Source of the DNA: an uncultured Eubacterium sp.
GTDB lineage: Bacteria; Bacillota; Clostridia; Lachnospirales; Lachnospiraceae
Direction of reading: 5' to 3'
DNA length: 64,000 nucleotides
Assembly: GCA_949959185.1 (NCBI GenBank)
Contig: CATLIX010000005.1
Span: 33,814 to 97,813, forward strand
The translations under genes and the position numbers were made by a program. Shown here piece by piece: positions 26,173 to 35,831 of the stretch (position 1 is its first letter; the number at the start of each line of letters is the position of its first letter). The notes beneath the pieces were generated by a model. That model was not told where the DNA came from. It saw nothing but the letters and a program-made list of their open reading frames with translations, and did not search any database.

Positions 26173-28911
26173 ATGAGGAACGAAAACAGTAAAATCCAGA
26201 TACCAAATGTAGACAAAGGATATACGGAACGCACAGCAGACACCCTTCTCTCATCTCTGCAGGAACATATCATCCTGCTCAATGCCGGCGCCGGTTACGG
26301 AAAGACACAGATACTGGCCAATTACATACATCATTCTCCGGAGCAAAGCGCCTGGTACAGTATCAGCGATACGGACAATGATCTGATGTCTTTTATTCAG
26401 AATTTCACAAAATCTGTTCAGAATGCGCTGGAAGATTCCGGCGAAGATTTCATGGTTTCCGTTCCGCTTCCGGAAGATATTGATATTCTGATGGAACAGC
26501 TTGTCATATGGCTGGATACCCGTATCAGCTTCCTGAATGTGGTTTTCGATGATTTTCAGGAAATCAGCAACCCGGATATCTTTAACCTTCTGGATATTCT
26601 GATGGAAACCATGGACAGGAAAATCCGTCTTTTTATTGTGGAAAAACGTTCTCTCCCGCTATTTTTTGATAAATATATCAGTTCCGGACGAGCCGTCTGC
26701 ATCGGAACGGAGGAACTGAAATTCACACAGGAGGAGATTATGCTCCTGCTGGGAGATATGGGCGAAAATACCCGTCAGTGTGCCAGCCTGATTTACGACT
26801 GCACGGAAGGATGGCCCGTAGGCATTGCCCGGATTATGCTGCAGATTCAGCGTCAGATAAAAAGCACCACCCTGGATATTTTGAAGGAAATCTGCGAAAA
26901 TCTGGAAGTCTCCGATTATTTCATGACAAAGGTATATCATATGCTGCCCTATAATATTCAGACTTTTCTGAAGAAGACAGCTGTCCTGGACTATATGACT
27001 CCCGCTGTCTGCAACCGGGTGGCAGATATCTATAATTCTGAAGGTATGCTGCGGTACCTGGCAAATGAAAAACTGTTTGTACAGACGCTGGGAGACGGAT
27101 GCCTGTACCGCTATCATTCTATTTTCCAGCAATTTCTGCTGTCACAGACAACATTGGAGGAACAGCAGGAAACCCTGCGCACCGCCGCTTATTTTCTCCT
27201 GAAAACCAACGAAAAAATCCAGGCTGCGGAATACGCCTGCCGGGGCAGGGCAGACCAGATTGTCCAGGCAGTTCTGGAAGTTTCCGGCGATTCCATGTTA
27301 GAAGACAGACTCTATGCCACCCTGGAACGCTGGTTCGGATTTCTGGAAGCCGAGCACTGCATACTGACTTCAAAAACAAGGTTTATTTACGGAAAATATC
27401 TGATGGCCCTGGGCCATACTTCTGAGGCATACCGTCAGATGGAGCAGGCCGGAACCATGTTTCAGGAAGAAGGGCGCCTGCGGGATTACAAACGTGTTCT
27501 GCTGTTCCAGGCGGCGGCAAAACGAAAAACCGGAGAACTGGAAGAAGCGGACAGGTACATGGCCCAGGCTCAGGAAGACCGTAAAACCTGCTGGAACGAA
27601 ACCACAGAAGCTGTCTGTACGGAGCAGCTTAAAATAAAATGCTGCCTGCATCAGTTAGAGGACGCCGCCCTGCTTCTTTCCTCCTGGACAGGTCAGGGCG
27701 CTCAATTTCGGAAAAACACCTTTCTGTCTGCTGCAAAACAGGTAATTCCTCTGCTGAACCACCGAACAGAATCCCCCTTTTCTTTCCCCGGTATCCGGTT
27801 AGAACACATTCCGGAAGGATTCCTTCTGCGGAACTGTATTCTGGCGGAAGAATTAAAACATGCATACCAGGCTGCCGACTATGAAACCGCAGGACAGACC
27901 GCCAGAGAAATCCTTACAAATTCCGCCTGTGAAACCATTCAGACGGCCGTTGCCTGGGAAATCCTGGCTGTCTTATCCTGGGATGCCGGCGATTACCGCA
28001 AGGCCATGGAGCAGTCCCGCAGCGGCAGCACATTTTTAAATAATAATCACATCCGGAATCTGGACTTTACACCGAAACACCGGCAGATTATAAACGAAAT
28101 CCACTCCATCCGCAGAAATACTTCCGATACGCGCCATCACATCCCTTCCCGGCAGGAAACGGACGCTGCTCCGGAGCAGAAAATATCCGGAAAAATCAAA
28201 ATCCGGTGTCTGGACGGTTTCCTGGTATTCCTTCCCGGCTCAGAAGGTCAGCCCCTGAAATGGAGAACAAAAAAAGCCCGGGAGCTGTTCGCCTATCTGT
28301 TCCACCTGCAGGGCGGCAGTGTTTCCAGAGAAGTACTGATTGAACTTTTATGGCCGGAAGCCGGCAAAAAAAGCGCCATTGCACTGTTTCACACCACCCT
28401 TTACAGCATCCGTCAGGCATTTTCTCAGGAGGGGCTGGAAGAACTGATTTCCTATGAAAAAAAGAAATACTCTCTGAACATGCAGCTTGTGGATTCAGAT
28501 CTGGAAGCACTGACGTTATTTTTCAAAGATGAGACTGCCTGCCAAAAACATCCAGAGCGGATTATGGAGCTGTATCCCGGAAGTTACATGGGAGGCAGCG
28601 GTTACCTCTGGTCCTATGGCATGGCAAAGGAACTGGAACATCAGTACCTCACGGTACTGAAATCCGGAGCCTCCGGCAAAACCCTTGAAAATCATCCGGA
28701 AGAGGCTCTTCCTTTCTTCCGCCGTATACTGGAAGCCGATCCTTATAATGAAGAAGCAGTATCGCAGCTTGTCTTCTGTCTGTACAAAAGCGGCAGACAG
28801 TCAGAAGCAAAACAGCAGTATGACAGAATGCAGAAACTGTACCGGGATGATCTGGAGCTGGATTTCTCCAGAACTTTCCGTGAAATTATCGGTCAGTCCG
28901 CTGCCCCGTAA
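26173..28911 (+). CDS. STAND-type transcriptional regulator with C-terminal BTAD domain
   Basis: 912 aa from ATG 26173 with AAAAGGA 9 nt upstream; an in-frame TTG at 26149 is less likely. Residues 38-45 (AGAGYGKT) form a Walker A, VVFDDFQEI near 130 a Walker B, and the next 250 residues resemble the MalT-type STAND ATPase module. A TPR-like helical middle follows. From about 645 a winged-helix domain of the OmpR/SARP type begins (KIKIRCLDGFLVF, WRTKKARELFAYLF, REVLIELLWPE) and the last 150 residues are a bacterial transcriptional activator domain (BTAD). Known: such proteins are ATP-dependent activators responding to a ligand or partner. Divergent orientation to the sheath gene suggests that it switches the injection system on. 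Confidence 0.85.
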   Translation: MRNENSKIQIPNVDKGYTERTADTLLSSLQEHIILLNAGAGYGKTQILANYIHHSPEQSAWYSISDTDNDLMSFIQNFTKSVQNALEDSGEDFMVSVPLPEDIDILMEQLVIWLDTRISFLNVVFDDFQEISNPDIFNLLDILMETMDRKIRLFIVEKRSLPLFFDKYISSGRAVCIGTEELKFTQEEIMLLLGDMGENTRQCASLIYDCTEGWPVGIARIMLQIQRQIKSTTLDILKEICENLEVSDYFMTKVYHMLPYNIQTFLKKTAVLDYMTPAVCNRVADIYNSEGMLRYLANEKLFVQTLGDGCLYRYHSIFQQFLLSQTTLEEQQETLRTAAYFLLKTNEKIQAAEYACRGRADQIVQAVLEVSGDSMLEDRLYATLERWFGFLEAEHCILTSKTRFIYGKYLMALGHTSEAYRQMEQAGTMFQEEGRLRDYKRVLLFQAAAKRKTGELEEADRYMAQAQEDRKTCWNETTEAVCTEQLKIKCCLHQLEDAALLLSSWTGQGAQFRKNTFLSAAKQVIPLLNHRTESPFSFPGIRLEHIPEGFLLRNCILAEELKHAYQAADYETAGQTAREILTNSACETIQTAVAWEILAVLSWDAGDYRKAMEQSRSGSTFLNNNHIRNLDFTPKHRQIINEIHSIRRNTSDTRHHIPSRQETDAAPEQKISGKIKIRCLDGFLVFLPGSEGQPLKWRTKKARELFAYLFHLQGGSVSREVLIELLWPEAGKKSAIALFHTTLYSIRQAFSQEGLEELISYEKKKYSLNMQLVDSDLEALTLFFKDETACQKHPERIMELYPGSYMGGSGYLWSYGMAKELEHQYLTVLKSGASGKTLENHPEEALPFFRRILEADPYNEEAVSQLVFCLYKSGRQSEAKQQYDRMQKLYRDDLELDFSRTFREIIGQSAAP

Positions 28912-29002
28912 CTGTCCCGGAAAGGTCAGACAGGCCCATGCCCCGCAACCATCCGGAACCCGCAGACAGGCCCACGCCCCGCAACTATCCGGAATCCGCA
29001 GA
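28894..29002 (+). repeat. Three tandem copies of a 36-37-bp unit
   Basis: Copies start at 28894, 28931 and 28967. The second and third differ at three positions (CAGGCCCAYGCCCCGCAAC is shared); the first is more diverged and covers the last codons and stop of the BTAD gene. The array separates that gene from the ATPase gene, ending 17 nt before its ATG. Not a CRISPR: there are no spacers. A slippage-derived spacer or an mRNA structure is plausible. Confidence 0.7.
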
Positions 29003-29018
29003 AAACAGGAAAGACTCT

Positions 29019-30929
29019 ATGGACAATTATCATACATATCAGGAATTTTTAAATGATTTAATATACTGGGGAAGAAAGGCCTGGGAACAGCAGCCGGATT
29101 TTCATCCGGAAGAAGCATTTCACATCCTCCTTCAGAAGTCTGTGGAAAGCACAGGGCAGGATGTATTTTCTCCCTTTCTCTACCTTGCCCTTTCATCACA
29201 TCTGTCACAGGAAGAAATGCTGCTGCTGGCGGCGGCGCTGTACAGCGGACTCCGCAAAGGCTGCCTTACTCCCACCATATGGAACCGTTTCCTGGAAAAA
29301 GAGGAATCACTTTCTTCCGGTATGGATTTGTACTACCAGTCCGCTCCCGTGCTCTTTCGGCGGGAACCGGACGAAACGGGCGAACCGGGGCTGTTCCTGG
29401 AACCCCGGATTTTTCTTTTTTTGCAGGGCGTACTGCCCCGGCCCCGGTATCTGCCCGGTCTGAACTGGTACCGCCGGACAGAAGAACGCCTGCCCTGTCT
29501 GGGGACAGATATCCGTCTGTATCCTCAAATCGAAGCCTGCCTTTCTCAGGTTCCGGGAAAAAAACTGGTATACCTGCAGGGCGCGAAGGGCAGCGGACGA
29601 AAGCTGAATTACGCTTATCTGGCCGACCGTCTCCATATGAGCCTGGCTGTTATTTCCTATGAGCTGCTGCAGAGCGAAAGCCAGCTCCGGGAAATGCAGA
29701 TTGAGTGTCTTCTGAACCATGCCATGTTCGCAGTGGAACTGCCGGAAACAGAAGAAGATCTGACGCCTCTTTTGTACTGGCTGGAGGAAGAAGAAACCAT
29801 TTTCCTTCTGGGCATCCGGCCGGAACTTCCCCGCCAGGAATTTGCCCGGCGGCAATATCTGCCTTTCTCCATCTCCACCCGGAAGGTACTTAAGGACAGA
29901 GCGCTTTTTGAAGCTCTCACCTGCTCTTATCAATGGGAGCGGGAAGAAACAAGGCTTGACTTCCTTGGAAGATACAATTTTCTGCCAGGCAGAATGCGGG
30001 ATATTCTGGAGCTTGCCAGTGCCTACGCCCTGCGGGACGGCACTGCCTTCCTTACCGACGAACATCTCAGACAGGCCGTACCCGGCGTTTCTTCTCATTC
30101 ACTGGACAAATATGCCTCCCGAATCCAAAGCCTTTACCGGATGGAAGACCTGATTCTGCCGGAACTGCCGAAACAGAAACTGCTCCATATTATCCGGCGG
30201 GTACGCAATCAGAAGCTGGTATTCGAAGAATGGGGATTTCTGGAAAAATCTGCCTACGGCAACGGCGTTTCCATGATTTTTGCCGGGCCTCCGGGAACCG
30301 GAAAAACCATGGCCGCCCAGGTAATGGCCGCCGAACTGAACATGGAACTGTACCGGGTGGAACTGCCCGCAGTTGTGGATAAATACATCGGAGAAACAGA
30401 AAAAAAACTGAACCGGATTTTCGGAGAAGCGGAAAAAAGCATGGCCATCCTCTTTTTCGACGAAGCGGACGTACTCTTTTCCAAACGAACGGAAATCAAA
30501 GAATCCAATGACAAATACAGTAATATGGAAATTGCATTCCTGCTGCAGAAAATGGAGGAATACGAAGGAGTGAGCATTCTGGCCACCAATTACCTTCAGA
30601 ACTTTGACAGTGCATTCCGCCGCAGAATCAGCGATATCATAAATTTTCCCCTGCCCGACGCGGGCCTGCGGCGCAGAATGTGGCAGTCCATGATTCCTTC
30701 CAGACTCCCGGTATCCGATGAAATTGATTTTGACTTTCTGGCCGGACAGTTTGAAATCACCGGAAGCATGATTAAAAACGCACTGATTTATGCCAGTTTT
30801 CTGGCGGCAGAAACCCGGCCGCCTCTGCTGGACATGCAATTAATTCTGAAAGGGCTCAGTCATGAGCTGGAAAAAAGCGGTAAAAAACTCAGTCGTGAGG
30901 AGTATGGAGAATATGGCCACTTATTTTGA
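29019..30929 (+). CDS. AAA+ ATPase of the injection system (Afp15/Pvc15-like)
   Basis: 636 aa from ATG 29019, 7 nt after AGGAAAG; an upstream ATG at 28938 would begin in the tandem repeat. Residues 423-430 are GPPGTGKT (Walker A), 478-484 LFFDEAD (Walker B), followed by a sensor-1 ATNYLQN and an arginine-rich FDSAFRRRI stretch, typical of the AAA family in eCIS loci. A second, degenerate P-loop (GAKGSGRK, about 189-196) precedes it, so the N-terminal half is likely an inactive ATPase-like domain. Known: Afp15 is needed for particle assembly. It is the second gene of the divergent plus-strand operon and overlaps the following gene by 17 nt. Confidence 0.9.
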   Translation: MDNYHTYQEFLNDLIYWGRKAWEQQPDFHPEEAFHILLQKSVESTGQDVFSPFLYLALSSHLSQEEMLLLAAALYSGLRKGCLTPTIWNRFLEKEESLSSGMDLYYQSAPVLFRREPDETGEPGLFLEPRIFLFLQGVLPRPRYLPGLNWYRRTEERLPCLGTDIRLYPQIEACLSQVPGKKLVYLQGAKGSGRKLNYAYLADRLHMSLAVISYELLQSESQLREMQIECLLNHAMFAVELPETEEDLTPLLYWLEEEETIFLLGIRPELPRQEFARRQYLPFSISTRKVLKDRALFEALTCSYQWEREETRLDFLGRYNFLPGRMRDILELASAYALRDGTAFLTDEHLRQAVPGVSSHSLDKYASRIQSLYRMEDLILPELPKQKLLHIIRRVRNQKLVFEEWGFLEKSAYGNGVSMIFAGPPGTGKTMAAQVMAAELNMELYRVELPAVVDKYIGETEKKLNRIFGEAEKSMAILFFDEADVLFSKRTEIKESNDKYSNMEIAFLLQKMEEYEGVSILATNYLQNFDSAFRRRISDIINFPLPDAGLRRRMWQSMIPSRLPVSDEIDFDFLAGQFEITGSMIKNALIYASFLAAETRPPLLDMQLILKGLSHELEKSGKKLSREEYGEYGHLF

Positions 30930-31800
30930 AGAAGAACGTAAAAAACCTCGCTGGGAATCGGGACAGGCCCTCCTGCACCGGGAAACCCATACAAAAGAAC
31001 AGCCCCGGAAAGAAAATCTCTCCGGAAGGCCTGTCCGGGAAAACCTCCGGAAACCTGTCCGGGAAACCTCCGGGAAAACTACCGGCGTGAGAAATTCCTA
31101 CGGAACCCTGCAATTTCTGAAACGGGAAAAAAAACGGGGCCATGAGCGGGAAGGACTCTCTCTGGAAGCCTTTGAAGCCCCCGGCACTCCCCTGCATTCA
31201 GAAAAGGAAAAACATCTGGAACGCAGCTCCATGAAACGAATCCTTCACGGAGATAAACAGATGCTGTTTTCCTCCGAAGTCCCCCTGCGCAGCCAGGCGC
31301 TGTTTTATGATCTGGACGGAGCAAAGAAGGGCGGGGATTTTCTGGAATGCATGAAACAGCTTCTGCACCGGCAGAACCACCGGACGCTACAGGATGTTTT
31401 CGGATTTCTGGACCAGGAACCGGAACAGAAAGAACTGGATGTGCTGCGGACAAAACAGAAAGAATATTTACAGGCCGGACAAAAGGAATTTCTGCCGGAA
31501 GAAACCGGCCATATCAGCCACCGTATCGACGAACTCAACGGCCGGCTTCTCCGGAAAAAAGCCAGAGAACGGCAGCTTCTGGGTGATTTGAAGCTCATGT
31601 TAAATCAGCGTATCAGGAAAGACCAGAACACCGGCTCCGCCCCCTCCATGGCAGAATCCCAGGTACCACAAAAAACCGAAAAAAATCGCCATGACGACAG
31701 CATTCTGCGAAGACTGCGGCAGCAGGAAAACGGAACTGCAGGGACTGCCGGGGAGACAGAACAGGAACAGACGGAAGAAAACGGAGAAGGAACATCCTGA
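30913..31800 (+). CDS. Unknown charged protein downstream of the AAA+ ATPase
   Basis: 295 aa, using ATG 30913, about 10 nt after GAGGAG; ATG 30904 is too close to that site and ATG 30862 would overlap the ATPase gene by 68 nt. No family recognised. It is highly charged, with an Arg/Lys/Glu-rich N-terminal third containing a short tandem repeat (RPVRENLRKPVRETSGK), a middle segment with MKRILHGDKQMLFSSEVPLRSQALFYDLDG and a helical part (DVLRTKQKEYL ... RIDELNGRLLRKKARERQLLGDLKLML), and a Gln/Glu-rich tail. No signal or membrane segment. Coupled to the ATPase, it may be an adaptor, an assembly factor or a cargo. Confidence 0.7.
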   Translation: MATYFEEERKKPRWESGQALLHRETHTKEQPRKENLSGRPVRENLRKPVRETSGKTTGVRNSYGTLQFLKREKKRGHEREGLSLEAFEAPGTPLHSEKEKHLERSSMKRILHGDKQMLFSSEVPLRSQALFYDLDGAKKGGDFLECMKQLLHRQNHRTLQDVFGFLDQEPEQKELDVLRTKQKEYLQAGQKEFLPEETGHISHRIDELNGRLLRKKARERQLLGDLKLMLNQRIRKDQNTGSAPSMAESQVPQKTEKNRHDDSILRRLRQQENGTAGTAGETEQEQTEENGEGTS

Positions 31801-31817
31801 GGGTTCCTCTCCGTTTT
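31778..31817 (+). terminator. Terminator of the regulator-ATPase operon
   Basis: AAAACGGAGAAGGAAC (31778-31793) pairs with GGTTCCTCTCCGTTTT (31802-31817) with one bulged base. The stop codon of the 295-aa gene lies in the loop. The A run and T run allow it to work in both directions, separating this operon from the convergent ABC permease gene. Confidence 0.8.
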
Positions 31818-31849
31818 ACGTTTCTGTTCCAGGCCTTTCTTTCCACAGC

Positions 31850-34258
31850 TCAGTTTTCCATTCCCCGCAGTCGTTCCACCAATGCTTCTTTTGCAAAAAT
31901 GTGCATGGATATCAGAGTAATCAGCAGCGGTACCAGTATCAGCACCCATACATAAGCACAGGTGAAAAACACCGGAAACTGAAATTTCATATAATATGCG
32001 CCCCGGTCATACAGCAGATTGCTGAGTCCATAGCCGCACCCCACTCCAAGGGTCATGGTAACTCCAACTGTAATGCCTGCCAGCAGCAGGCTTTCTCCCA
32101 GGAGCATTTTCCGTATCTGGCTTTTGCTCATGCCGATGGATTCCAGCATGGCAAGCTCCTGTTTGCGGGTAACAATATTGGTAATCAGCGTGTTCATCAT
32201 ACTTAAAATGCTGAACATCATAATGAACCCGGACAGACCGCTGATCGTTCCGAAAATCCCGTTTAAGGCCTGGGCGTCCGCAGTCCTGCGGTCTGCAAGG
32301 GTTTCCAGATCTAATTCTGGATGTTCTCCCACCATGGCCGACAGCTTCTCTCCCACAGCTTCCTCCTGTACGTCTTCCACAGACACCAGCAGACGGGCAT
32401 TTAAGCTGCCGCAGGGCAAAAAGTCCTGGACTGCCTGTTCCGGCATGAGAAACCACCCTTCCATTTCACTGTGGTCCAGCAAATACCGGTCATCCAGAAT
32501 ACCAAGTACGTCAACCTCTTTTTCCGCCATTTTGCTGCCGTCATAATAGTGAAACACAATGCTGTCTCCCACCTCAAATCTCCAGCCAAAAATTTCTTCC
32601 GCAACATCATTTCCTGTCACAAGAACAGAATCACCGCTGAACAGTTTTTCCTCATCCACACACCCGGACTCCAGATACCTGTCCAGCCCTTTCATTTCTT
32701 CGCCGGTCAGAGGATAAATCCCATTTCTGTCTCCGTATTCGTTTTTTTCAGGATAATCATAAGCGACCCCCGGTTCCCGGATTTCCCGCACCTTCTTTAC
32801 CCCGTCCAGAGCCAGAATATCTTCTGTCATTTCATCCCCAAGCAAATCTTCTGCCTGCAGGCCGCTTATACCGTATTCATGCAGTTCTGCAGCCGTCCCG
32901 GAGTAAAAAATATGAAATTCCGCATCTGTAAAATATCCCTGCCTTGCATAGTTCTCCCGGTCAAAGGAAGACAGATACGTTGCTGCCGTCATAAAAAGAA
33001 TGCCTCCCAGAGCCAGAGACATCATGGTAACAGCCGCCTTTCTCCTGTTTTTGGTAAAATTCATAACACCCAGTCCAAAGGGCGTCAGCCTGCGGCATGT
33101 TTTTTTATTTCCGGCCTTCTTCATTCCGTCCTGAGGCACATAGCGGAGGGCTTCTATGGGAGAAATCGACGCCGCCATACGGGCCGGCCTGTGCACGGAG
33201 CTCATGGTAATTCCGTAAATTATCAAAAATACCAGGAGGATAATCCAGAGGGTGCTGAATATGGAAAACCCGTCCGGAATAATAAAATATCCTGCAATTC
33301 CTCCTGCCAGAATCCCAATGGGTGCGGCACGAAGAAACAGAATAATACCTTCGCGGGACACGAATTTCCGGATTTGTTTCCTGGTCATGCCGATGGTGCG
33401 AAGCTGGCCGAACTGATGAATTCTTCCGATAACGGACAGATAAAATACACCGTAAATCACCAGAACGCAGGCCAGCAGAATCACCATGCCCACAAGACCG
33501 TAAATCATAACAGACTGTGTGTCCACCGAAAGAGAATCTGCAAAGGCCTTTGAAGGATTCACATACTTTCTCTCAATTCCCGCAGCCCGGCCGATTGCGT
33601 AAACGGTTTCTTTGAACTCTCCGGCTGAAGCATATGCTGTATCACGCAGCTTTACGTATGTTTCATACGACATATCTTTTAGCTGGCTGCCCCGCTCGGC
33701 ATAGCTTTCTGAAAAAAATATGGAAAACTGTTTTGCATTGCCGCCGCCCTTCAAAATCCCTGATACCGTAAAAGTTTCCCTGTTCCCGTCATAAAATGTA
33801 AAAGTAACGCTGCTGCCCGCCGCCGGTTCTGCGCCCATCTTTTCCAGCAACGGTCTCTGTACAGCGATTTCTTTTTCATTTTCGGGCATTCTGCCTTCTT
33901 CCAGCTCTGCAACCCGGATTTCCTCCGAAAGCCGGCTTACATAATAAGGCCTCAGGTCAAACCCGTCCATCTCAGAAAGAATCCCCGACTTTACCTGTAT
34001 CTGAAAAGCAATGCGCTCATCTTTTTTCAGGCGCTCCGCCTGCTCCGGCGTAAGTTCATAATAGCCTGCCTGATAGCTGTGGGACAGACGGTTCTTCTCC
34101 TGCCGGTTCCGTCCTGCCGCAAACATCAGAATTACAGTCAGAAGGGCGGAAGCCAGAACAATGGTAATCATCACAAAAATATTCCGCATACGTCCTGATT
34201 TCAGACTCTGCCTGGACATAAGGGAAATCATGTCTGCCGTTACTTTTCTGCTTCTCAT
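31850..34258 (-). CDS. ABC transporter permease, FtsX/MacB type
   Basis: 802 aa. N-terminal membrane segment (about 27-48), a large extracytoplasmic domain, three membrane segments near 255-360 ([22 protein letters not shown], then a second and third), a fourth hydrophobic pair near 405-425, a second extracytoplasmic domain and three C-terminal membrane segments. [13 protein letters not shown] and [14 protein letters not shown] are the paired cytoplasmic FtsX motifs, one in each half. This arrangement fits the ABC permeases that handle peptides or lipids, including bacitracin-type resistance systems, though here the permease is not BceB-like enough to claim that. It overlaps the ATPase gene by 4 nt. 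Expression is probably controlled by the LytTR regulator encoded upstream. Confidence 0.88.
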   Translation of the reverse strand: MRSRKVTADMISLMSRQSLKSGRMRNIFVMITIVLASALLTVILMFAAGRNRQEKNRLSHSYQAGYYELTPEQAERLKKDERIAFQIQVKSGILSEMDGFDLRPYYVSRLSEEIRVAELEEGRMPENEKEIAVQRPLLEKMGAEPAAGSSVTFTFYDGNRETFTVSGILKGGGNAKQFSIFFSESYAERGSQLKDMSYETYVKLRDTAYASAGEFKETVYAIGRAAGIERKYVNPSKAFADSLSVDTQSVMIYGLVGMVILLACVLVIYGVFYLSVIGRIHQFGQLRTIGMTRKQIRKFVSREGIILFLRAAPIGILAGGIAGYFIIPDGFSIFSTLWIILLVFLIIYGITMSSVHRPARMAASISPIEALRYVPQDGMKKAGNKKTCRRLTPFGLGVMNFTKNRRKAAVTMMSLALGGILFMTAATYLSSFDRENYARQGYFTDAEFHIFYSGTAAELHEYGISGLQAEDLLGDEMTEDILALDGVKKVREIREPGVAYDYPEKNEYGDRNGIYPLTGEEMKGLDRYLESGCVDEEKLFSGDSVLVTGNDVAEEIFGWRFEVGDSIVFHYYDGSKMAEKEVDVLGILDDRYLLDHSEMEGWFLMPEQAVQDFLPCGSLNARLLVSVEDVQEEAVGEKLSAMVGEHPELDLETLADRRTADAQALNGIFGTISGLSGFIMMFSILSMMNTLITNIVTRKQELAMLESIGMSKSQIRKMLLGESLLLAGITVGVTMTLGVGCGYGLSNLLYDRGAYYMKFQFPVFFTCAYVWVLILVPLLITLISMHIFAKEALVERLRGMEN

Positions 34259-34935
34259 GATTCTTCCCCCTGTACCTGTACTTTCCCGTCCTCCATACGG
34301 ATTCTCACGTCTGCTTTTGCGGCAATTTCCTGGTTATGGGTAATCATAACAATGGTCTGGTTAAATTTTTCCCCTGTCGTCTTCAGCAAATCAATGACTT
34401 TTTCTCCATTGCGGCTGTCCAGATTTCCGGTGGGCTCGTCAGCAAGAATAATCGCCGGTTTTGTAATCAATGCGCGGGCAATGGCCACGCGCTGCTGCTG
34501 GCCGCCGGAGAGATGGGCGGGATAACCGGCCTCTTTCCCTTCCAACTCCAGAAACTGAAGGATTTCTCTGAGAAATTCCACATCTTCCGTCTTCCCGTCC
34601 AGACGGACAGGCAGCACAATATTCTCATACACCGTAAGCCAGGGAATGAGATTATAATTCTGAAAAATAAACCCGATACGTCTGCGCCGGAACACCGTAA
34701 GCTGTTCTTCTGTCAACGTTTCCATGGCCCTGTCTTCCATCTCCACACTGCCGGAATCCGGAATGTCCAGACCGCCCAGCATATTCAGCAATGTGGATTT
34801 TCCGCTGCCCGATGTGCCGACGACAGCCACAAACCGGCCCTGCTCCACAGATACGTTTACATCATCCAGAGCCTTTACAAGGCTTTCGTCTCTGCCGTAA
34901 TATTTTTTCAGATGAGATGCTTTTAAAATAGTCAT
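34255..34935 (-). CDS. ABC transporter ATP-binding protein, MacB/LolD type
   Basis: 226 aa. Walker [10 protein letters not shown] (residues 40-48), a Q-loop in [18 protein letters not shown], signature [15 protein letters not shown], Walker [12 protein letters not shown] and the switch His in MITHN are all intact. It is the partner of the FtsX-type permease, whose start overlaps its stop (ATGA). AGGAGG is 8 nt before ATG 34935. A promoter and a direct repeat that looks like a LytTR operator lie just upstream. Substrate unknown. Confidence 0.93.
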   Translation of the reverse strand: MTILKASHLKKYYGRDESLVKALDDVNVSVEQGRFVAVVGTSGSGKSTLLNMLGGLDIPDSGSVEMEDRAMETLTEEQLTVFRRRRIGFIFQNYNLIPWLTVYENIVLPVRLDGKTEDVEFLREILQFLELEGKEAGYPAHLSGGQQQRVAIARALITKPAIILADEPTGNLDSRNGEKVIDLLKTTGEKFNQTIVMITHNQEIAAKADVRIRMEDGKVQVQGEES

Positions 34936-34971
34936 GGTATTTCCTCCTTACTTTTCCACACTATTATGCAT

Positions 34972-35037
34972 ATCATATCTCATCTGAACCGCAATACAAG
35001 GGAGGGCGCAGATTCTAACACCCAAAACGCAGATTCT
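34972..35037 (-). promoter_or_regulatory. Promoter of the ABC operon with LytTR-type direct repeat
   Basis: Minus strand: TTGTAT (plus 34994-34999) and TATGAT (34972-34977) with a 16-bp spacer. Immediately upstream are two identical copies of AGAATCTGCG (plus 35007-35016 and 35028-35037), 21 bp start to start, which is two helical turns. LytTR-domain proteins bind paired direct repeats with that spacing. A LytTR response regulator gene ends only 60 nt farther upstream, so it is the obvious candidate for binding. Confidence 0.7.
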
Positions 35038-35096
35038 GTTACTCCTTCATAAAAATTATGATAAATTCCACATATTGAGGGAAAGATAATCTTTCA

Positions 35097-35810
35097 TTAC
35101 AGTATATCTCCCCAGTAATCAGTTATCTCTCTCATAAAAGCCTTCCGCCTGGGCTGGCTGACCGGAATCCGCTCTCCCGTAGTCAGAATCGCTTCCAGCT
35201 TTTCCACCCCTCTGATAAAAGACATATTCACCACAAAGCTCTGATGGCACTGCACAAACTGAGGCTGTCCGCAGAGCAGTGCGGATATCTCCTTCATATT
35301 CTTATAAATAACCTGTTTCTGTCCCTCAAAATGCAGCAGTACATTGCGCTTTTCCGTCTCGGCATAAGATATATTTTTGTACAGTACCCGGTATCTGCCA
35401 TTCTCATTTGCAAAGTTCAGATATGGCTCGTCTTTTCCCCGATACCGGGCAAAGTAACGGTCAAGCTCAATCTTCAGCACTCCGTATTTTACTGGCTTCA
35501 CCAGATAATTCACCGCATTGTATTCATAACCTTTCCATACATACTGTTTCAGCGAAGTAAGAAAAATAAGGCCCACCGAACTGTCCATCCTGCGTATCTC
35601 ATCCGCAGTCTTCAGGCCGTTGAGCTTTTCCATTTTTATATCCATAAATATCAGGTCATAATCCGGCTGGTACGACTCCAGCAGTTCGCTTCCGTCATGG
35701 TAAGCAAAAAAACAGAATTCTCTGTCTGTCTCTGAGCCGTACCGCTCCAGATTCTCTTTCAGTTCTTCAATCAGTGTATCTTCGTCGTCACAAATGGCTA
35801 TTTTATACAT
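35097..35810 (-). CDS. LytTR-family response regulator
   Basis: 237 aa. Receiver domain 1-125: acidic pair D8/D9, phosphoacceptor D57 in LIFMDIKM, and K107 in LVKPV. LytTR domain from about 135: RYRVLYKNISYAETEKRN, QFVQCHQSFVVNMSFI and ISQPRRKAFM-like end (VSQPRRKAFMREI). No histidine kinase gene is adjacent. It is downstream of the PH-domain protein gene (21 nt gap) and upstream of the ABC transporter operon whose promoter carries a LytTR-type direct repeat. The start has only a weak ribosome binding site. Confidence 0.9.
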   Translation of the reverse strand: MYKIAICDDEDTLIEELKENLERYGSETDREFCFFAYHDGSELLESYQPDYDLIFMDIKMEKLNGLKTADEIRRMDSSVGLIFLTSLKQYVWKGYEYNAVNYLVKPVKYGVLKIELDRYFARYRGKDEPYLNFANENGRYRVLYKNISYAETEKRNVLLHFEGQKQVIYKNMKEISALLCGQPQFVQCHQSFVVNMSFIRGVEKLEAILTTGERIPVSQPRRKAFMREITDYWGDIL

Positions 35811-35831
35811 AACTTTTCATATCCTGGTATT

